DNA of 64,000 bases from Diphasiastrum complanatum (lineage: Eukaryota > Streptophyta > Lycopodiopsida > Lycopodiales > Lycopodiaceae), in the NCBI GenBank assembly GCA_029204225.1, contig CM055111.1, positions 42,286,815-42,350,814 of the forward strand, given 5' to 3'. Both the position numbers and the translations under genes were made by a program. Of the stretch, positions 1-12,413 are shown piece by piece; within the stretch, counting starts at the first letter, position 1; every line of letters begins with the position of its first letter. The notes below the pieces were generated by a model that was given only the letters and a program-made list of their open reading frames with translations, was not told the DNA's origin and did no database searches.

Positions 1-372
1 CGGAAGGATAGTGGTGAAGGTTCCCAGTGCTAATCATGCCCAAATTGCATTCAGAACCTTCGTTGTGAACCATTCTTCGCCAACAAGAACCCTCGCCTAG
101 CTCCCTAAAGTGGTCATACACTACTATGATAAATCATATATCAGTCAGACGAAGGTTCCTATTAAGAAAATCTGAAAAAATTGTTGAAACTACTAGTGAC
201 TTGACCCGCGAAATACCCGTTTGATCCTATGCAATTCATACCATTTAGTGTTGGGGGCCAGCGCAGTGCCCCAGACCCCTACGCCGGGACTCATCTCTCA
301 ATAACCATTTCAATTGTCGTGCAGTAAAATTTGTGCCAAAAGCCTCTACTCTGTATTAAATCTGCACAGTGA
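1..372 (+). other. non-coding leader of a gypsy gag remnant
   Basis: No reading frame is seen. The stretch runs directly into a gypsy gag start at 373. It contains scattered gaaggttc and aaccttcg words like those in the longer leader upstream of the related gag at 35890 (34777-35889), so it is probably the LTR-to-gag leader of the same family. No LTR end or primer site could be placed. Confidence 0.35.
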
Positions 373-880
373 ATGAGATTGAGATCTGGTAGAATACTAC
401 CTACACAAAATTCAGAGCTACATCAAGCAGTAGTGGAAGAGATTCGACCAAATCAGCCAGATCCAATGGATCAAGATATTCCTATGCCAGCGGTACCTCT
501 CTAGGCAATCAGAAGATCTCCCCGATTGAAAATTGCCCAAATTTGATGAATCCACTGATCCCATCAAATTCTTGCATATCTATGGGCAAGCATGCGAGAT
601 CTATGGTGAAACCAATTAGCAGAGAAACTGAAGTTGTTTCCAATGTCCCTAACAAGAGCGGCTTTAGACTGGTTTCAATCAGACGACACAAGAACGAACA
701 GATTGGGAAGTGAGAAAAGCAGTCTTGATCACCAGATTTAAGCCGCGGAAGTTCCTTGAAGACCCATTCCTCCTGCTTAGCAAAATCAAGATGGGAAAAA
801 GAGAAAGGGTCAGAGACTACTTCGAATGGATCAAACACCTGAGGTCCAAGTGTAATGTGGAGCTTACTCTTCAAACAACT
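373..880 (+). pseudogene. Ty3/gypsy gag remnant (5' part)
   Basis: A frame opens at 373 with MRLRSGRILPTQNSE and reaches a stop after about 43 codons. Recognisable gag sequence continues in shifted frames, including RFKPRKFLEDPFLLLSKIKM at about 739-798. The same core is found in the gag at 35890 and, on the minus strand, in the gag ending at 58301, so the window carries three copies of one family. The gag protein would form the particle shell; this copy is dead, with several stops and frameshifts. Homology breaks off near 880, where copia sequence begins without a clean boundary. The family assignment is strong. The start is inferred from the similar MxLRxGR start of the 58-kb copy. Confidence 0.8.
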
Positions 881-3590
881 ACTCAATCAGTTAGCTGTAG
901 TAGGTTCGTCAGTATCAGACGAAGATGCTAACATGGCTCTTCTGTCAAGTCTTCCTCTCTCTTATGACAATCTAGTATTGCTACTTAGCAGTACTCTTGA
1001 TTTTACAAGTAGAAGTGAGGAAGTCCTCCAAATCCAAGGTAGAGCCTCCAAATGTCCTCCAGACAACCTGCAAGCTTCAAGATGCTCCCCAACTCCAAGC
1101 TAGGATGCCTCCACCTACAAGTAAGGATCTACAAGCCTCCAAGGATCTCTCCTCCACTTGTGTCCCTACTCTTTAAACACAAAGATAGATAACAAGTTGG
1201 CCTCAAGTATTCACCACCCAACCATAGTATTCACCATCCAAGCTCCAAGCAAGACATATCTAGAACCCCCTTGCTAACCATAAACAAATCACAAGCATAC
1301 CACAACACTCCATAACATAGTCAAGATCCAAACCCTACTTATGTCCCATACCATAAGCAAGATCCAAACCTTAAGCATACTACCACAAGAAAGCACTCTA
1401 CACACTAGTAGCAACACTAGAGCATAAGCAAAGCAAACAAGAGAGATATCCCCCTCCCAATGGGCGCCCTACTACCCTCATGTAGATGGCCCATGGACCC
1501 CTCCAATGTTCTATGGAGTTCCATGCTCATCCTATGAGAGAGAGAGAAGCCTAGGGGAGTTAAAGAATCTCCAAGAGCCTCCATAGGCTTATGGAATGTC
1601 AAGAGACTCCTTCCATAACCTATGACTCTTTGAATGCCTTTCTTGTGGGAGTTGGGAGCTCAATGGACCCTTTGGGAGGGTGCCCTCCTACTAGGTCCCA
1701 ATGCCCAAGTTGTGCAAGTATACTTTGGTCCTATACCAATAAAGTGATATGGTTCAAGGTTGAGGCCCAAGGTTTAGAAAAATAGTCATCCAATGACTTT
1801 CTAACACCTCTCTAGGTTTCATACCTCCATCCAAGGCATAGATTACTACCTGCCCTTAACCAGGGACACTAGTACCTTAATCTAAAATATCTACCCTTAA
1901 TCCTAAGGGTACCCCTTATCCAAGGGTCACGTGACTCCATACCTCGATACCCCCAATACTAAATGGACCAATAGGGGTCTGAAGTACTGCTAGTTACATA
2001 GGTATGTAACACCTGACCTGTCTCTACAAAAGGTGACAACAAGCTTATTGCAAGAAGAAGTAAAAAGGAAAAGCTTATCCACGTCGAATACGAAGATAGT
2101 CGCTCTCTATTTGAGTAAGCAACCATTCTCGAAGAAGAAATCTTCGAAGGACAAGAAGCCAAAAGTTGAGCAAACCGATTCAGACTAGCAATCACAACAA
2201 CACAATTGACAACATCGAAAGCCTAAGACCAAACTCTTCTGCAAGTACTACAAGAGAACCAACCACGACATCAAGGATTGTTGAGTTCTCAAGCATAACG
2301 AAGCCAAGAAGAAGATGCAGCAGGATGGGAGATCTGATTCTGCCAGAATCTCTCAAGAAGACCCAACTCTACTAATAATACAAGATGTAACCATTAGAGA
2401 TGCATTGGATTGGTATCTCAATTCTGGTGCTTCTCAATACATGACTTCATGCAAGTCCTTATTCGAAGACCTCACACCAGCAGATTCGAAGTATGTCTAC
2501 TTCGGTGACTCAAGTACACTGCAGATTGAAGGCAAATGATCTATTCGCCTTTATCCTCCAAATGGTAAAATGATCTTGCTCAAGGATGTACTTTACATAC
2601 CCAAGCTGACCAAGAATTTATTGTCAGTCAACAAGTTCACTGATCAAGGCTACAGAGCCATGTTCACTTCAAGACAATGTACCATTCTAGACAAGCACGA
2701 CAAAGAAATCTTCTTTGCAAACAGAGAAGGTAATTTGTACATTCTGGGTCACGAATATGCACTCAAGGACTTAAACTTTAATGCTGCCTCCACTGACATT
2801 CGACAAGCCTGTGAGATGTGCCTATTAGGAAAACAGCCTAGATCAAGATTCCCAAAGGGACAAACCACTAGAGCTACGTCCATTCTAGAATTGCTACATG
2901 GTGATCTGTGTGGCCCTATGAGTACTCCCTCTCTGGGTTCAGCACTATATTTTATCACTTTTATCGATGATTATTCAAGATTCCTACCATTGTGTTCATT
3001 AAGAACAAGTTTGAGACGTTCAACTGTTTCAAAGACTTCAGACAGTTCGCTGAGACACAGACTGGTCAACGACTAAAAACCCTTCATATAGACAGTGGTG
3101 GAGAGTTTTTGTCAAACAAAATGTTTGACTATCTGGGATCATTCGGCATTCATCATCAGTTCACCACCAACTACACACCATAACAGAATGGAGTAGCCAA
3201 AAGGAAGAATCGAACATTGCTAAATGCAGCATGATCAATGATGTCAAATGCTCAGCTCACCAAGAATTTCTGGGCTGAAGTTGTTTCAATAGCCTGCTAT
3301 CTGCAGAACTATTTGAGTACCAAAGCAGTCAACTCAAAGACTCCTTTCAAGCTTTCTATGGCTACAAACCGAGTCTATGACACATCCGAGTGTTTGGGTA
3401 TCTTTGCTATGTACACGTTCCCTCTGATCTGAGAAAGAAGCTTGACCCTGTTAGCTGTAGGAGTATCATTCATTGGATATTCAACATCATAAAGCCTATC
3501 GAATCTACGATGTCGAATTGAGCCGAATCTTAGTTTGTCAAAATAGTAAGGCGAATCATCATCTCTGTAGCAGCCTTGGTTCACCTGTCA
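881..3590 (+). pseudogene. Ty1/copia gag-protease-integrase remnant
   Basis: In order: the end of a UBN2-type gag (MALLSSLPLSYDNLV, about 930-975); an interruption at about 1021-2037; gag resuming with LLQEEVKRK; a zinc knuckle (CKYYKRTNHDIKDC, second Cys replaced by Tyr) at about 2240-2281; a protease with NSGAS in place of DSGAS at about 2422; the pre-integrase domain; and an integrase core with LHGDLCGP and the HIDSGGEF region. The integrase runs to about 3590 over frameshifts (near 2985) and stops (near 3182 and 3232). Reverse transcriptase and RNase H are absent. The knuckle resembles the one at 19930, so this copy belongs to the same broad lineage as the element at 15341-20467. It cannot encode a working polyprotein. 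Confidence 0.88.
1021..2037. other. unidentified ~1-kb insertion inside copia gag
   Basis: Gag homology stops just before this stretch and resumes after it with LLQEEVKRK. The internal sequence is unusually C-rich on the plus strand with many short CCTCC and CCAAGC words, has no retroelement domain and has no convincing reading frame. No terminal inverted repeat or target duplication could be placed, so the type of insertion is unknown. Confidence 0.5.
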
Positions 3591-4019
<429 letters not shown>

Positions 4020-4164
4020 AAGGATGTCCAATTCACATTTGGACATAATCTGCTCCTCCTATTGAACATGGAAATATGGTACAAATGGTGTCTTTTTATG
4101 GAGGGGGAAGGCCCTTGCCCCTTTTTTCTATTGGTTAATCAGAATGGCAAGGATCCTAATCCAA

Positions 4165-4480
4165 GCCATCTAAAAAGAAATCTTCCAATTTAATTCTTAT
4201 TTGATAGTACCCTGTTCTGAGATCTATCTTAGTGAGATATTTTGCTCCACCCAAGTGAGCTACAAGGTCATCCATCCTGGATAACATATATTTATTCTTA
4301 ATAGTCACCTTATTCAACCCCTTGTAATCCACGCACACCTAGAAATCTCTATCTTTCTTCACTTTCAGAAGAACAGGAGTGTCCCATTGTGACTTAATAG
4401 GTTGGATATGTCTCATCCTCAGATAGTTTTCTATTTGATTTGAAATCTCTACTTCTGCTTCAAGGTAGATATTGACTTTT
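4165..4480 (-). pseudogene. Ty3/gypsy reverse transcriptase fragment
   Basis: Read on the minus strand the stretch gives IQPIKSQWDTPVLL, then a stop, then [15 protein letters not shown] and [16 protein letters not shown], the N-terminal RT motifs of gypsy elements. The catalytic box and all flanking domains are missing. No LTR was found nearby. This is an isolated fragment. Confidence 0.85.
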
Positions 4481-6642
4481 TCCAACTGCTTGCTCAATCT
4501 GGGTGGTCATAACAGCGATTGAGACCATGGGAGGTAGCAATAGACTCTTCATGCATGAATCTACAACATTAGTTTCTGCTTTTTAACTTTATTCTACACT
4601 GCTAAATCCCTTATGAACTGATATACTCTTAGTGTCAATGCTCAGTTATTTGTTTATTTAGAAATGTGCTGGTAGCAAGTACTTGCGGCATTGGAAAGAT
4701 CTTCATAACCCGAGCTGGAAAGACAACTAAGGCTCACTGGTCGTGATGGCCTCTTGATCAATTGATAATTGGTAGCTATAGCCTCGCTCCCTCTCTATTA
4801 ACACATAGAAGCCAAAAGGCCCACACCTCCAATGGATGCATGACGGCTTCAAGCGCATGCTAACTGCTAGCTCAGACCCAACAAGGCTCCAATTCTTGAT
4901 TGTAATGGAACATGGACTACTCAGATTGCCTACACACACAAGATGCTTCTTGGACAACTTATTGTCACTCCATCTCCTTGATCCAACAACAACTCTCCTT
5001 TACCCGACTCTCATACTCTTGATAGTAGCAACTCACTCCTTCATCAGTTTCAGCAACGAGCTCCCAAACAGTATCACGCCCTCCTTTTACTCACACTAAA
5101 AAAGACAACATTTCGAGTTGCAGCTCTCTCTCTCTGTATCTCCTACAGCAGCATCACTAGACTCACAAGATTTTCACTCTTCATTGTCCTCTCACATCTT
5201 CTCTTCTATTCTTCAAAACTCACTCTTCTGGCCTCTCTTCCATAGAAGCCCCCCCCCCCCCCCCCCCCCCCCCCCCTTCCTTATATTCTTTTCACATGTG
5301 AATGATGTATTTGTCTTTTCTTCAAAACCTCCCTTGAAAGTGGTATTTGGCCTTCCTTTACTTTTTCTTGATAATTCCGGGTTTTGAACTTAATTTTCGA
5401 AGTTGCCCAATGCATTTCGAGTATTCAGAAGAATAAAGGTGGGTTTGCCGGCAGCTTTCGTCATGAAAACTTCTCTCAACTTTTCAGGTAGCGCTTTGAC
5501 ACTCAAACTGAAGAATTGCATTGTAAGATTCAGATGAGCGAAGTTTTCTCTTTTGAATTTCATTTGAAAAAATTCTTTTGGTCTGACTTTCCTCTTGAAG
5601 TTTTCAATAGCTTCTACCCTTCAAGTTTATTTTTAAGACTTGAACCGTTATTTGTTTGAAGTCAACTCCTCCTTTTTGAAAATGAAGTGCTAACCTTTCT
5701 CTTCATTTGTCAGGAACCTTTCCCCACATATGTTCGAAGTTTGTTAGGAGCAATTTATTGTCACAACATCTCCCTAGTGCTTAATGACGTTCTCATCTTC
5801 TTGTCTGTTTTATTTTCATGGGTCTTGTTCTTATCCTGTCTGTGGAATTTGTGTGATGTCATCATGATCCCTATGAAGTTCCCTGTGTCTTTTCATTTTC
5901 AAAGCACTGCATGGGCTTGTGAAGGGTGGTAGCCGTTTTTGACACACCTAGTAACTCCTCAACATTTTCATAGATTTATTACATAATTCGGTTCCTCTTC
6001 AAATTAGACCTTTTTCCCATAACTATCGAGCATATATTTTCAACTTAATAAAACTCAGTATTTTTGGTTTTGAGAATTGGGGTTTGTTTGATGTCTAAGT
6101 AGAACCTTGAATGTTAGCGTTATTGATGGAGATGAAATTTTTGACGGTCACTGTCCAAATTTCCTATGTGCGTACTGTGTCGGTGACCGATTTTGGTAGA
6201 AAATAACCTGCCTGAAACACCTTGTTGATGTTTCTACTCATATTGCCAATCTTATTCCCATTTGCAATGTATTTGAAATTCTCAATAGTGGTGTTGTTGT
6301 TGATGCTATGCCCCGTGACTGAGATTTCCCTAGTCGACAGGTGGGATCAAAACGTACTGTGGTTTTTATTAACTGAATGTCATAAGTACATTGAAAGCGT
6401 TGTTTACATGCTTCTAAATTATTGGAAAAAATATTTACAGAAATTTAAAAATTCTACTTTGGCCATTATTGGGCAGGCTAGATGCCCTAAACTATAAATA
6501 CAGTACATACAATAATGTACAATAATCGGCCATAGTAGCCTGATTTTGTCATGAAAATTTAAAAAATTGTCATAATTCAAGTCCGGTTTTTTATGATGAA
6601 AAATCGGCTAACAGTCTATGCATTTACAGAACATTAAATAAA
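4481..6642. other. long non-coding stretch
   Basis: No conserved coding domain is recognised on either strand. The stretch is pyrimidine-rich between about 4950 and 5280, contains a run of 28 C, and from 5280 on is T-rich with short hydrophobic reading frames that look random. It could hold LTR or UTR sequence of an unrecognised element. Confidence 0.4.
5249..5276. repeat. poly-C run (28 bp)
   Basis: Twenty-eight consecutive cytosines follow CATAGAAG. The exact length is likely uncertain in any assembly. Confidence 0.95.
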
Positions 6643-6846
6643 GTCATAATGAAGAATAAAATCCTATGCCTCGGGTAGATGAGTTATTTGATCAACTCAA
6701 CGAGGCTAGATATTTTAGCAAAATAGATTTACGTTTGGGGAATTATCAAGTCCATATTTAAGGCAGAAGATGTTCTAGAAACAACTTTCAAAACTCTTCA
6801 CGGTCATTACGAGTTTAAGGTGATGGCGTTTGGGCTCACCAAACCT
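6643..6846 (+). pseudogene. Ty3/gypsy reverse transcriptase fragment
   Basis: The plus strand reads [20 protein letters not shown] then [10 protein letters not shown], a stop, and after a frameshift HGHYEFKVMAFGLT. These are successive gypsy RT motifs. The catalytic YxDD region and all neighbouring domains are missing. It is an isolated broken piece in the opposite orientation to the RT fragment at 4165-4480. Confidence 0.85.
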
Positions 6847-7504
6847 TGATGAACAGTGTTTTTCGGCCATATTTAGGAAATTTTGTGATTTCGTTAATTC
6901 AACTTTTGAACTTCCATAACTTTTCTGCTTGAGCTCAGATTATAATGGAGTAAAAAGCAAAATACACCAACTCAACATGACCAATACATTTGTAACTCAA
7001 TGTTCATTTTTATTAATATTATCATTATCAATAAGGGACATAAAAGTCAGGCAATACTCAAGAGCTCGAAATGCTACATCTGTGGGCTTTATTGCATCAA
7101 TAGTTTTCCCCGACAATTTTGAATTAGATCAGACAAAATCAAAAGGCAAAACAACAAAAAATACAAAATGTTATTTTGTGGTAGTAGAAGATGGATGAGG
7201 AGTTCCAGTCCACTGCTAAGGGATTGCATGGCCCCCAACTGTCATGCATGTGTTTTCATGGGCATTACTAGCCCTCATACTTATTGCATGGTATGCATGC
7301 ATGTGATTGACTCACACTTTCTTTTGCCCTCCGATGGTTAGCTACACCTAGAAGTAATGTTGGGTCGGCGTTATGGTCTCCTAACACCTTCTCCCCCTTA
7401 AGAGCTGCCTTGGTCCTCTAAGACAAAATTTGGATATAACTATAATGTGTTGCATGTCTATGTCGAAAGGAAGACAATATAATCTAAATAGCCCATCTAT
7501 AGAC
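6847..7504. other. non-coding, no feature recognised
   Basis: Nothing firm is seen. The 89-codon frame at 6929-7198 has no recognisable motif. The last 100 bases adjoin the gypsy integrase fragment and may be part of the same old element. Confidence 0.4.
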
Positions 7505-7668
7505 AACCTTTCTCACTCTGGAGCTGTGACGATTGTTTTGATCAGAATGAAATGAGCCATTTTGGTCAAACGGTTAACTATGACCCATATAGCATCATGA
7601 ACCTTCTAGGTTCTAGGCAGGCCTACTATGAGATCCATGGAAATATTTTCCCATTTACCAACTGATAT
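7505..7668 (-). pseudogene. Ty3/gypsy integrase fragment
   Basis: The minus strand reads VGKWENISMDLIVGLPRT, a stop, then KVHDAIWVIVNRLTKMAHF, the start of the gypsy integrase core. It holds the first catalytic Asp region (SMD). The rest of the core is missing. Confidence 0.85.
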
Positions 7669-7684
7669 TTCCGATGGCTCTTCG

Positions 7685-7819
7685 CTATGCTCAACATAGC
7701 ACTGCATGAATAAAATATATAAGAGCTATGCTGGACATAGCATCTATTGAGATAAATGGAGTATTTCCTATGCTTAGCGAATAGTAGGGAGCAGATACCT
7801 TTCCCTATGCTTAACATAG
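7685..7819. repeat. four copies of a CTATGCTnnnCATAG palindromic motif
   Basis: Near-palindromes lie at 7685-7699, 7726-7740, about 7768-7784 (degenerate) and 7805-7819. Each pairs CTATG with CATAG around a short centre. The spacing is irregular, so this is a motif cluster and not a simple tandem repeat. Confidence 0.7.
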
Positions 7820-7913
7820 TAATGGTAAGAGCACGTGATTGTTTAAGTCCTTGTATAGTTTCTTGTCCGATTCAAATTGGATGATCAAATCATACCAATT
7901 CTACAATTTCAAA

Positions 7914-7953
7914 TTGATTCGAATCCCCAATAATTGATTCGAATCCCCAATAA
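7914..7953. repeat. 20-bp direct duplication
   Basis: The word TTGATTCGAATCCCCAATAA occurs twice head to tail at 7914-7933 and 7934-7953. Confidence 0.85.
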
Positions 7954-8117
7954 TGAATTTTATGAATTTTTTGAGATTTTTTTGCATGCAGGCATAAATT
8001 TTAGGATTTAGATTCTATAAATTAGGTTGTACATTGTACTTCAAGCATTTCAGTGATATTTCATGTTTGATGCATTCGATAATTGGTTCAAAATGATTTG
8101 TATTGCCAATTTGGAAA

Positions 8118-9110
8118 CTAAATTACCGAATTGATGTTACCAATCGATGAAGTTGCATTTCTTGAAAGTTGAGGCTTGTTGATAGAGGATTTATCTCTGG
8201 TTAAAAGTTCAATGGAAGTTTGATTATTTAGACTCTTGGTCGTGCATTTATTTTGAACGTAGGCTACCATTGCAATAGCTTCTACCCAAAATAGTTTTGG
8301 AGATGCATGTGCTAGCATAGCTTCGGCACATTCTAATTTGTTTTTCCTTTCTACTATACCATTCAATTATGGAGAAAAGCTTGTTGTTAATCGATGGATG
8401 ATGCCATTACTCTGACAATAATTTTTAAATTCAATAAAGATGTATTTTTCTTGACCATCTGATCGAAGGAGTTTCAGCTTCTTCTTGTGTCATTGATTCT
8501 ACTTTGAACATCTTAAAAACTTTAAAAGCTTCAAACTTTTCCTTTAAGAAGTATACTACACACCTCCTAAAATAATCATTTATGAAAGTTAAAAAAGTAC
8601 TTTGCTCCCTTCAGAAATTGAGTATGCATTGGACCACAAATGTCACTATGCAAAATATCAAGCAAGCCTTTGGAAGTATGTACATGATCAGACTTGAATG
8701 GTTTCCTAGCACGCTTTCCTAAGGTACAACTTTCACATATTGGATGATTTGCATTACTAGAGAAATCTAAATCATGTGCTAGATTTTGCTTATACATGTG
8801 CACAATACTATTGTAATTTACATGACCCAATCTATAATGCCACAATAAATCTTTATTGATTGAGGTGAAAATGTTCAAAGAAAGAAAAGATCTGAATCAA
8901 TTTATACAACCTTGCATCTTTCCAAGTGCAAGAATAGAACTATCATAGATTTTATAGCAATCAAAATTGAACAAAATTCTATGTCCTAGGTATGCTATCA
9001 TGCTTATGGAGAGTACGTTCTTTGTAGACCAGGGACGTAAAGTACATTTGGAATGGACTTCACTTTTTCAATTTGGAAGTTGAGCTTAATGGTACCTTCA
9101 TCGAGGATAC
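8118..9110 (-). pseudogene. Ty1/copia protease-to-integrase remnant
   Basis: On the minus strand, from high to low coordinates: a protease-end region with TKNVLSISMI near 9010-9040; the pre-integrase domain LLWHYRLGHVNYNSIVHM with CESCTLGKRARKPF at about 8700-8850; the integrase start LHSDICGPMH; a break between about 8576 and 8400; then GIVERKNKLECAEAMLAHAS and FWVEAIAMVAYVQNKCTTKS at about 8200-8366. The zinc-binding HHCC signature is partly kept. Gag, RT, RNase H and LTRs are absent. Confidence 0.85.
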
Positions 9111-9872
9111 TGTTGGAGCTTAATATTTCTCCTACTCACCTAATTATATCGTTTGAGTACTCATGTACACTATTAATACTCATTCTTCACAACAATTTGT
9201 AGAAATGAACTATTATTCGAGACAGTCTATAATTTTACACGCATATTTGAACAGTTTGTAGAAATACATGGATATTCAAAGTAGAGCAACGAATCGACCC
9301 CGACACTCCACATTCGGGTTCAAAGTCAAGTAACCAGCCAATGAGAGCAAATAGACATGATCGGCACTATCATCACTATCGTGACTATCGACAGTTGACT
9401 GTCGATTATCGGCACCGTGTTGGACCATTTTCGTGCCTCCCTAATCGTCGCGATCAAGAGGGCAATGACGGGGTTTGGATCTCCAACTGAGTGAGTAGTC
9501 GTGTAGTATGGGCTTGATCCAATGGGGAGGGGGTTAAACTACGGATCTAAGACATGATCTAATCCTACCAAGAGTGTCAATCTTAGTGGATGTAAACCGT
9601 GGTGTAGGTACCTCCATTTCTGTTTGTAAGTAATGATTGATAAAGTCGAATATTTGATTTGTTGCAGTCTCAAGCTCTTTGGTCACACTGGACGATTAAG
9701 AAGAATCTTGAATTCACTTCTAGTATATTTCTCTTAACTTTCTATTGTGCTCAAGTCTAGCTACTCTTTCTCTAGCTCTTTGATCCGCGCCTGATTCTAA
9801 CATTCATTTTCAAGATATTTCTTCAATATGTATTGTTTCAAGAAGATTTCTTCAACTCTAGTAAATAAACTT
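9111..9872. other. non-coding, no gene seen
   Basis: No domain is recognised. It contains a perfect 9-bp-arm palindrome at 9387-9406 (ATCGACAGT, 2-base spacer, ACTGTCGAT). The end of the stretch abuts a CACTA-like terminus. Confidence 0.4.
9387..9406. repeat. perfect inverted repeat
   Basis: ATCGACAGT and ACTGTCGAT are separated by TG, giving a 20-bp near-perfect palindrome. Confidence 0.85.
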
Positions 9873-10017
9873 CACTACAACAAGAAGCGGGGATTTCGAC
9901 ATGTGCTTCTGACGAATTTCACAAAAATTTAAACTCTTCAAAATCTGATAGATCTTTTCAAACCGCTTGGAAAAACTCCAGCAACATCCAACAATGAGTG
10001 CGAAATAAATTTTAAAT

Positions 10018-10022
10018 TAAAT
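10018..10022. repeat. 5-bp target site duplication TAAAT (left)
   Basis: TAAAT lies immediately before the 5' LTR and is repeated at 14179-14183 immediately after the 3' LTR. Confidence 0.93.
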
Positions 10023-10726
10023 TGTGAAGAATTGCCAAAAATTGGCAAATCTAGCTTGATCAAAAACCATGTAGTATAATGTAAATTTTGTACATAAGTG
10101 GATTCCACACATGTGAGGCCAAGATGCCACGTGGAAACCCACTCCTAATGTAGGTTAGGTCAAGTCAAGAGAGTTGTTCATGTCTATTTGGTGGTCATCC
10201 CTACATTATAGGACCTATACCTAAGTTTAAGGTGAAAATTTGACTAACTAGCTACATACCAAGCATAACTCTAGGATCTAGGCTAGGGTTTCATTTTAGG
10301 GCAAAAAGACGGAGTTAACTTTCTTATTACATGCTGTAAATCCACATAACTTCAAGAAAGAAGTCAAATTTGCTATGTATTCTAAGCTCCCATAGTGAGA
10401 AGATAGAATATTTTTGGAGCTCATTGGCAATCTCAAGCTAGTTCACTATGTACATTGAGTTTTTGTGATCCAAATGAAAACAAATCAATTTCTACTTGTT
10501 TCTCAGCTTGAAGGCCGTACTACAGCCTGTAGTACCAACACATGTGTGGGCTTGATTTCAATGTTGATCAATGCTTTTGATTGTTAATGCTTGTTGTTTG
10601 TCAAATTGCCAATCTAGGTCAACTTTTTGATGACTAGTTTTTTGATAGATTGTTAAGCAAGCATCCAATCACTCTTGTGGATCTTTTGTAGATCTATTTA
10701 TGGTCCTAAAGTATAGTACTTTCACA
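10023..10726 (+). repeat. 5' LTR (704 bp)
   Basis: Direct repeat of 13464-14178, beginning TG and ending CA. It includes CACACATGTG near its start. Confidence 0.95.
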
Positions 10727-10738
10727 TGGTATCAAAGA
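10727..10738 (+). promoter_or_regulatory. primer binding site, tRNA-iMet type
   Basis: TGGTATCAAAGA directly follows the LTR end. The usual plant copia site begins TGGTATCAGAGC, so two positions differ. Confidence 0.85.
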
Positions 10739-11156
10739 AAAGTACAAGAGCATAAGCCATTGATCTAATGCAAATCCATTGTTAGCAAGTTTTGGTGCGA
10801 AAAACTAGTATTGAGAGGGCAAGCTAGAATCTTGATTTTAGTAAGGAGATTTGATCCCAAACTTGGTAGGGGTACAAATCCATACTGTCCACATTTGTGG
10901 GCACCTCTAAACCTACATTTAATTCATGGAATTCATTTGATTCAAAGAGATTCAATTTGTGAGCTTTTGATGTAATTTTTGGTGGAAATCTTAGGATAAG
11001 CTACCAAGATTGAGTGCCATTGATTAGATTTGACATAGGGTCATGAGATCTAATAATCTAGGCTGAAATCAGGTCCTCTAAACTTATTTTGCAGGTCTTG
11101 AAAGTACATCAAAAATTTTGAGGGAGATTTAGCCATGTTATTGTCAAAAAATAGCC

Positions 11157-11399
11157 AAAATTGGCAAGATTTGATTGTAAGTAGATTTCACATCTTATCT
11201 TCATTCCAACTTTGTGAGGAGTGCTAGAACTGAAATTATAAGCCCATTTGTTGGATTAGAAATCTAATTTGAGTGAAACACTACAAGAAAGAGACCTTAG
11301 TGAGTTTCTCGAGACAATCAAATCCCATTTCTTGGCAAGATTTGTTTGAAAGTAGTTTTCACTTCATCTTATCTTCATTCCAGCTTTGTGAGGGCTAGG
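11157..11399 (+). repeat. diverged direct duplication in the leader
   Basis: About 70 bases starting TTGGCAAGATTTG at 11160 reappear from about 11333 with small changes (both include ATCTTATCTTCATTCCA). The second copy runs into the gag frame. Confidence 0.7.
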
Positions 11400-12413
11400 C
11401 TAGCACTTCATTGTGTGAAAATGAATGTGAGAAATGATCTTTTGAGAGAAGTATCATCATGTAAAATTGCTAAAGAGGCTTGGGAGTCTTTAAAATCAAT
11501 CTATGAGGCTAGCAACACTTCTAGAGTTCTTATGCTTAGAAATCAAATTTTGCAAAGCATGAGGAGAAGTGAAAAGAGTGCACATGATTATGTACTCAAA
11601 ATCAAGTCTCTAAATAGGGAGTTGGCTTCCATTGGAGAGAGGATTCATGATGGAGAGCTTGTGGAAATTGTTCTTAATGGTCTAGGAGATGACTTTGCAA
11701 ATTTGGTCCAAAGTTTTGCCATCCAAGACACTTTGCCAACTATAGAAAAACTTCACAATGTATTAGTGGCTGAAGAGGGTAGGATGCTCCATGCAAAATC
11801 TAGGATAAGTTCCTTGTCTTTGTAGGATGGTGATGAGAAATCCAATTTTTCATTCAAGGGCAAAAAGAAGACCAATGGAAAGAAGAAGCATCCAAATGAG
11901 GCCAAAGAAGAGGATGATGCATCAAGCTCAAAGGACAAGTCAAAGCAAAAATGCTTCTTTTCTGGAAAGAAGGGGCATTATGCATCTGAATGCTACAAGA
12001 GGCTAAGAGCACAAGTGGAGGAGGACAAACAAGGAAACCTTGCAAAGGAGGAGGTGGATGATGAAGTAGATGTATTCTTGATGGCATCTACATCCTCACC
12101 AACAAGCAATAGCAATTCAAGAGACAATTGGTGGATCGACAGTGGGGCTAGCTCCCACATGTCTTGTGAAAAGGAACTTTTTCTCAACCTTATACTCTTT
12201 CAATGATGCTAAAAAGTTTGTCTTTACTGCAAATGATGAAGAGTGTAGGACAGATGGTGTTGGCACCATCTCTTTGTGTCTAGAATCCTCAAAATGCATG
12301 GATCTAGAAAATGTCCTTTATGTACCATCAATCACCAAGAATATGCTTAGTGTTGGTCTACTCTTAGAAAGTGGTCTGGATGTCCACTTTAAGCATGGTT
12401 TTGTTTCATCTTG
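11346..12413 (+). pseudogene. copia gag-zinc knuckle-protease, broken
   Basis: The frame starting at 11346 carries a UBN2-type gag core (KIAKEAWESLKSIYEASNTS; VLNGLGDDFANLVQ) up to a stop at 11823. It continues in the same frame through a lysine-rich linker and a zinc knuckle, CFFSGKKGHYASEC, with the second Cys changed to Ser. The protease motif WWIDSGASSHMS follows near 12131-12166, and the frame ends at 12206. The protease remainder is in another frame (ENVLYVPSITKNMLSVG, about 12307-12357) and stops at 12412. Gag would package the element RNA and the protease would cut the polyprotein. With one stop, one frameshift and one lost zinc ligand the copy is disabled. The true gag start lies upstream of the chosen ATG or was lost. 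Confidence 0.88.

Noticed and set aside
5687-6497. Hydrophobic frames resembling small membrane proteins
   Set aside because: T-rich DNA yields Phe- and Leu-rich frames by chance. No start context, splice sites or conserved motif support a gene.
11279-11290. CACTACAAGAAA at 11279 as a CACTA transposon end
   Set aside because: It lies in the leader of the copia element without a second terminus or subterminal repeats, so a chance match is more likely.
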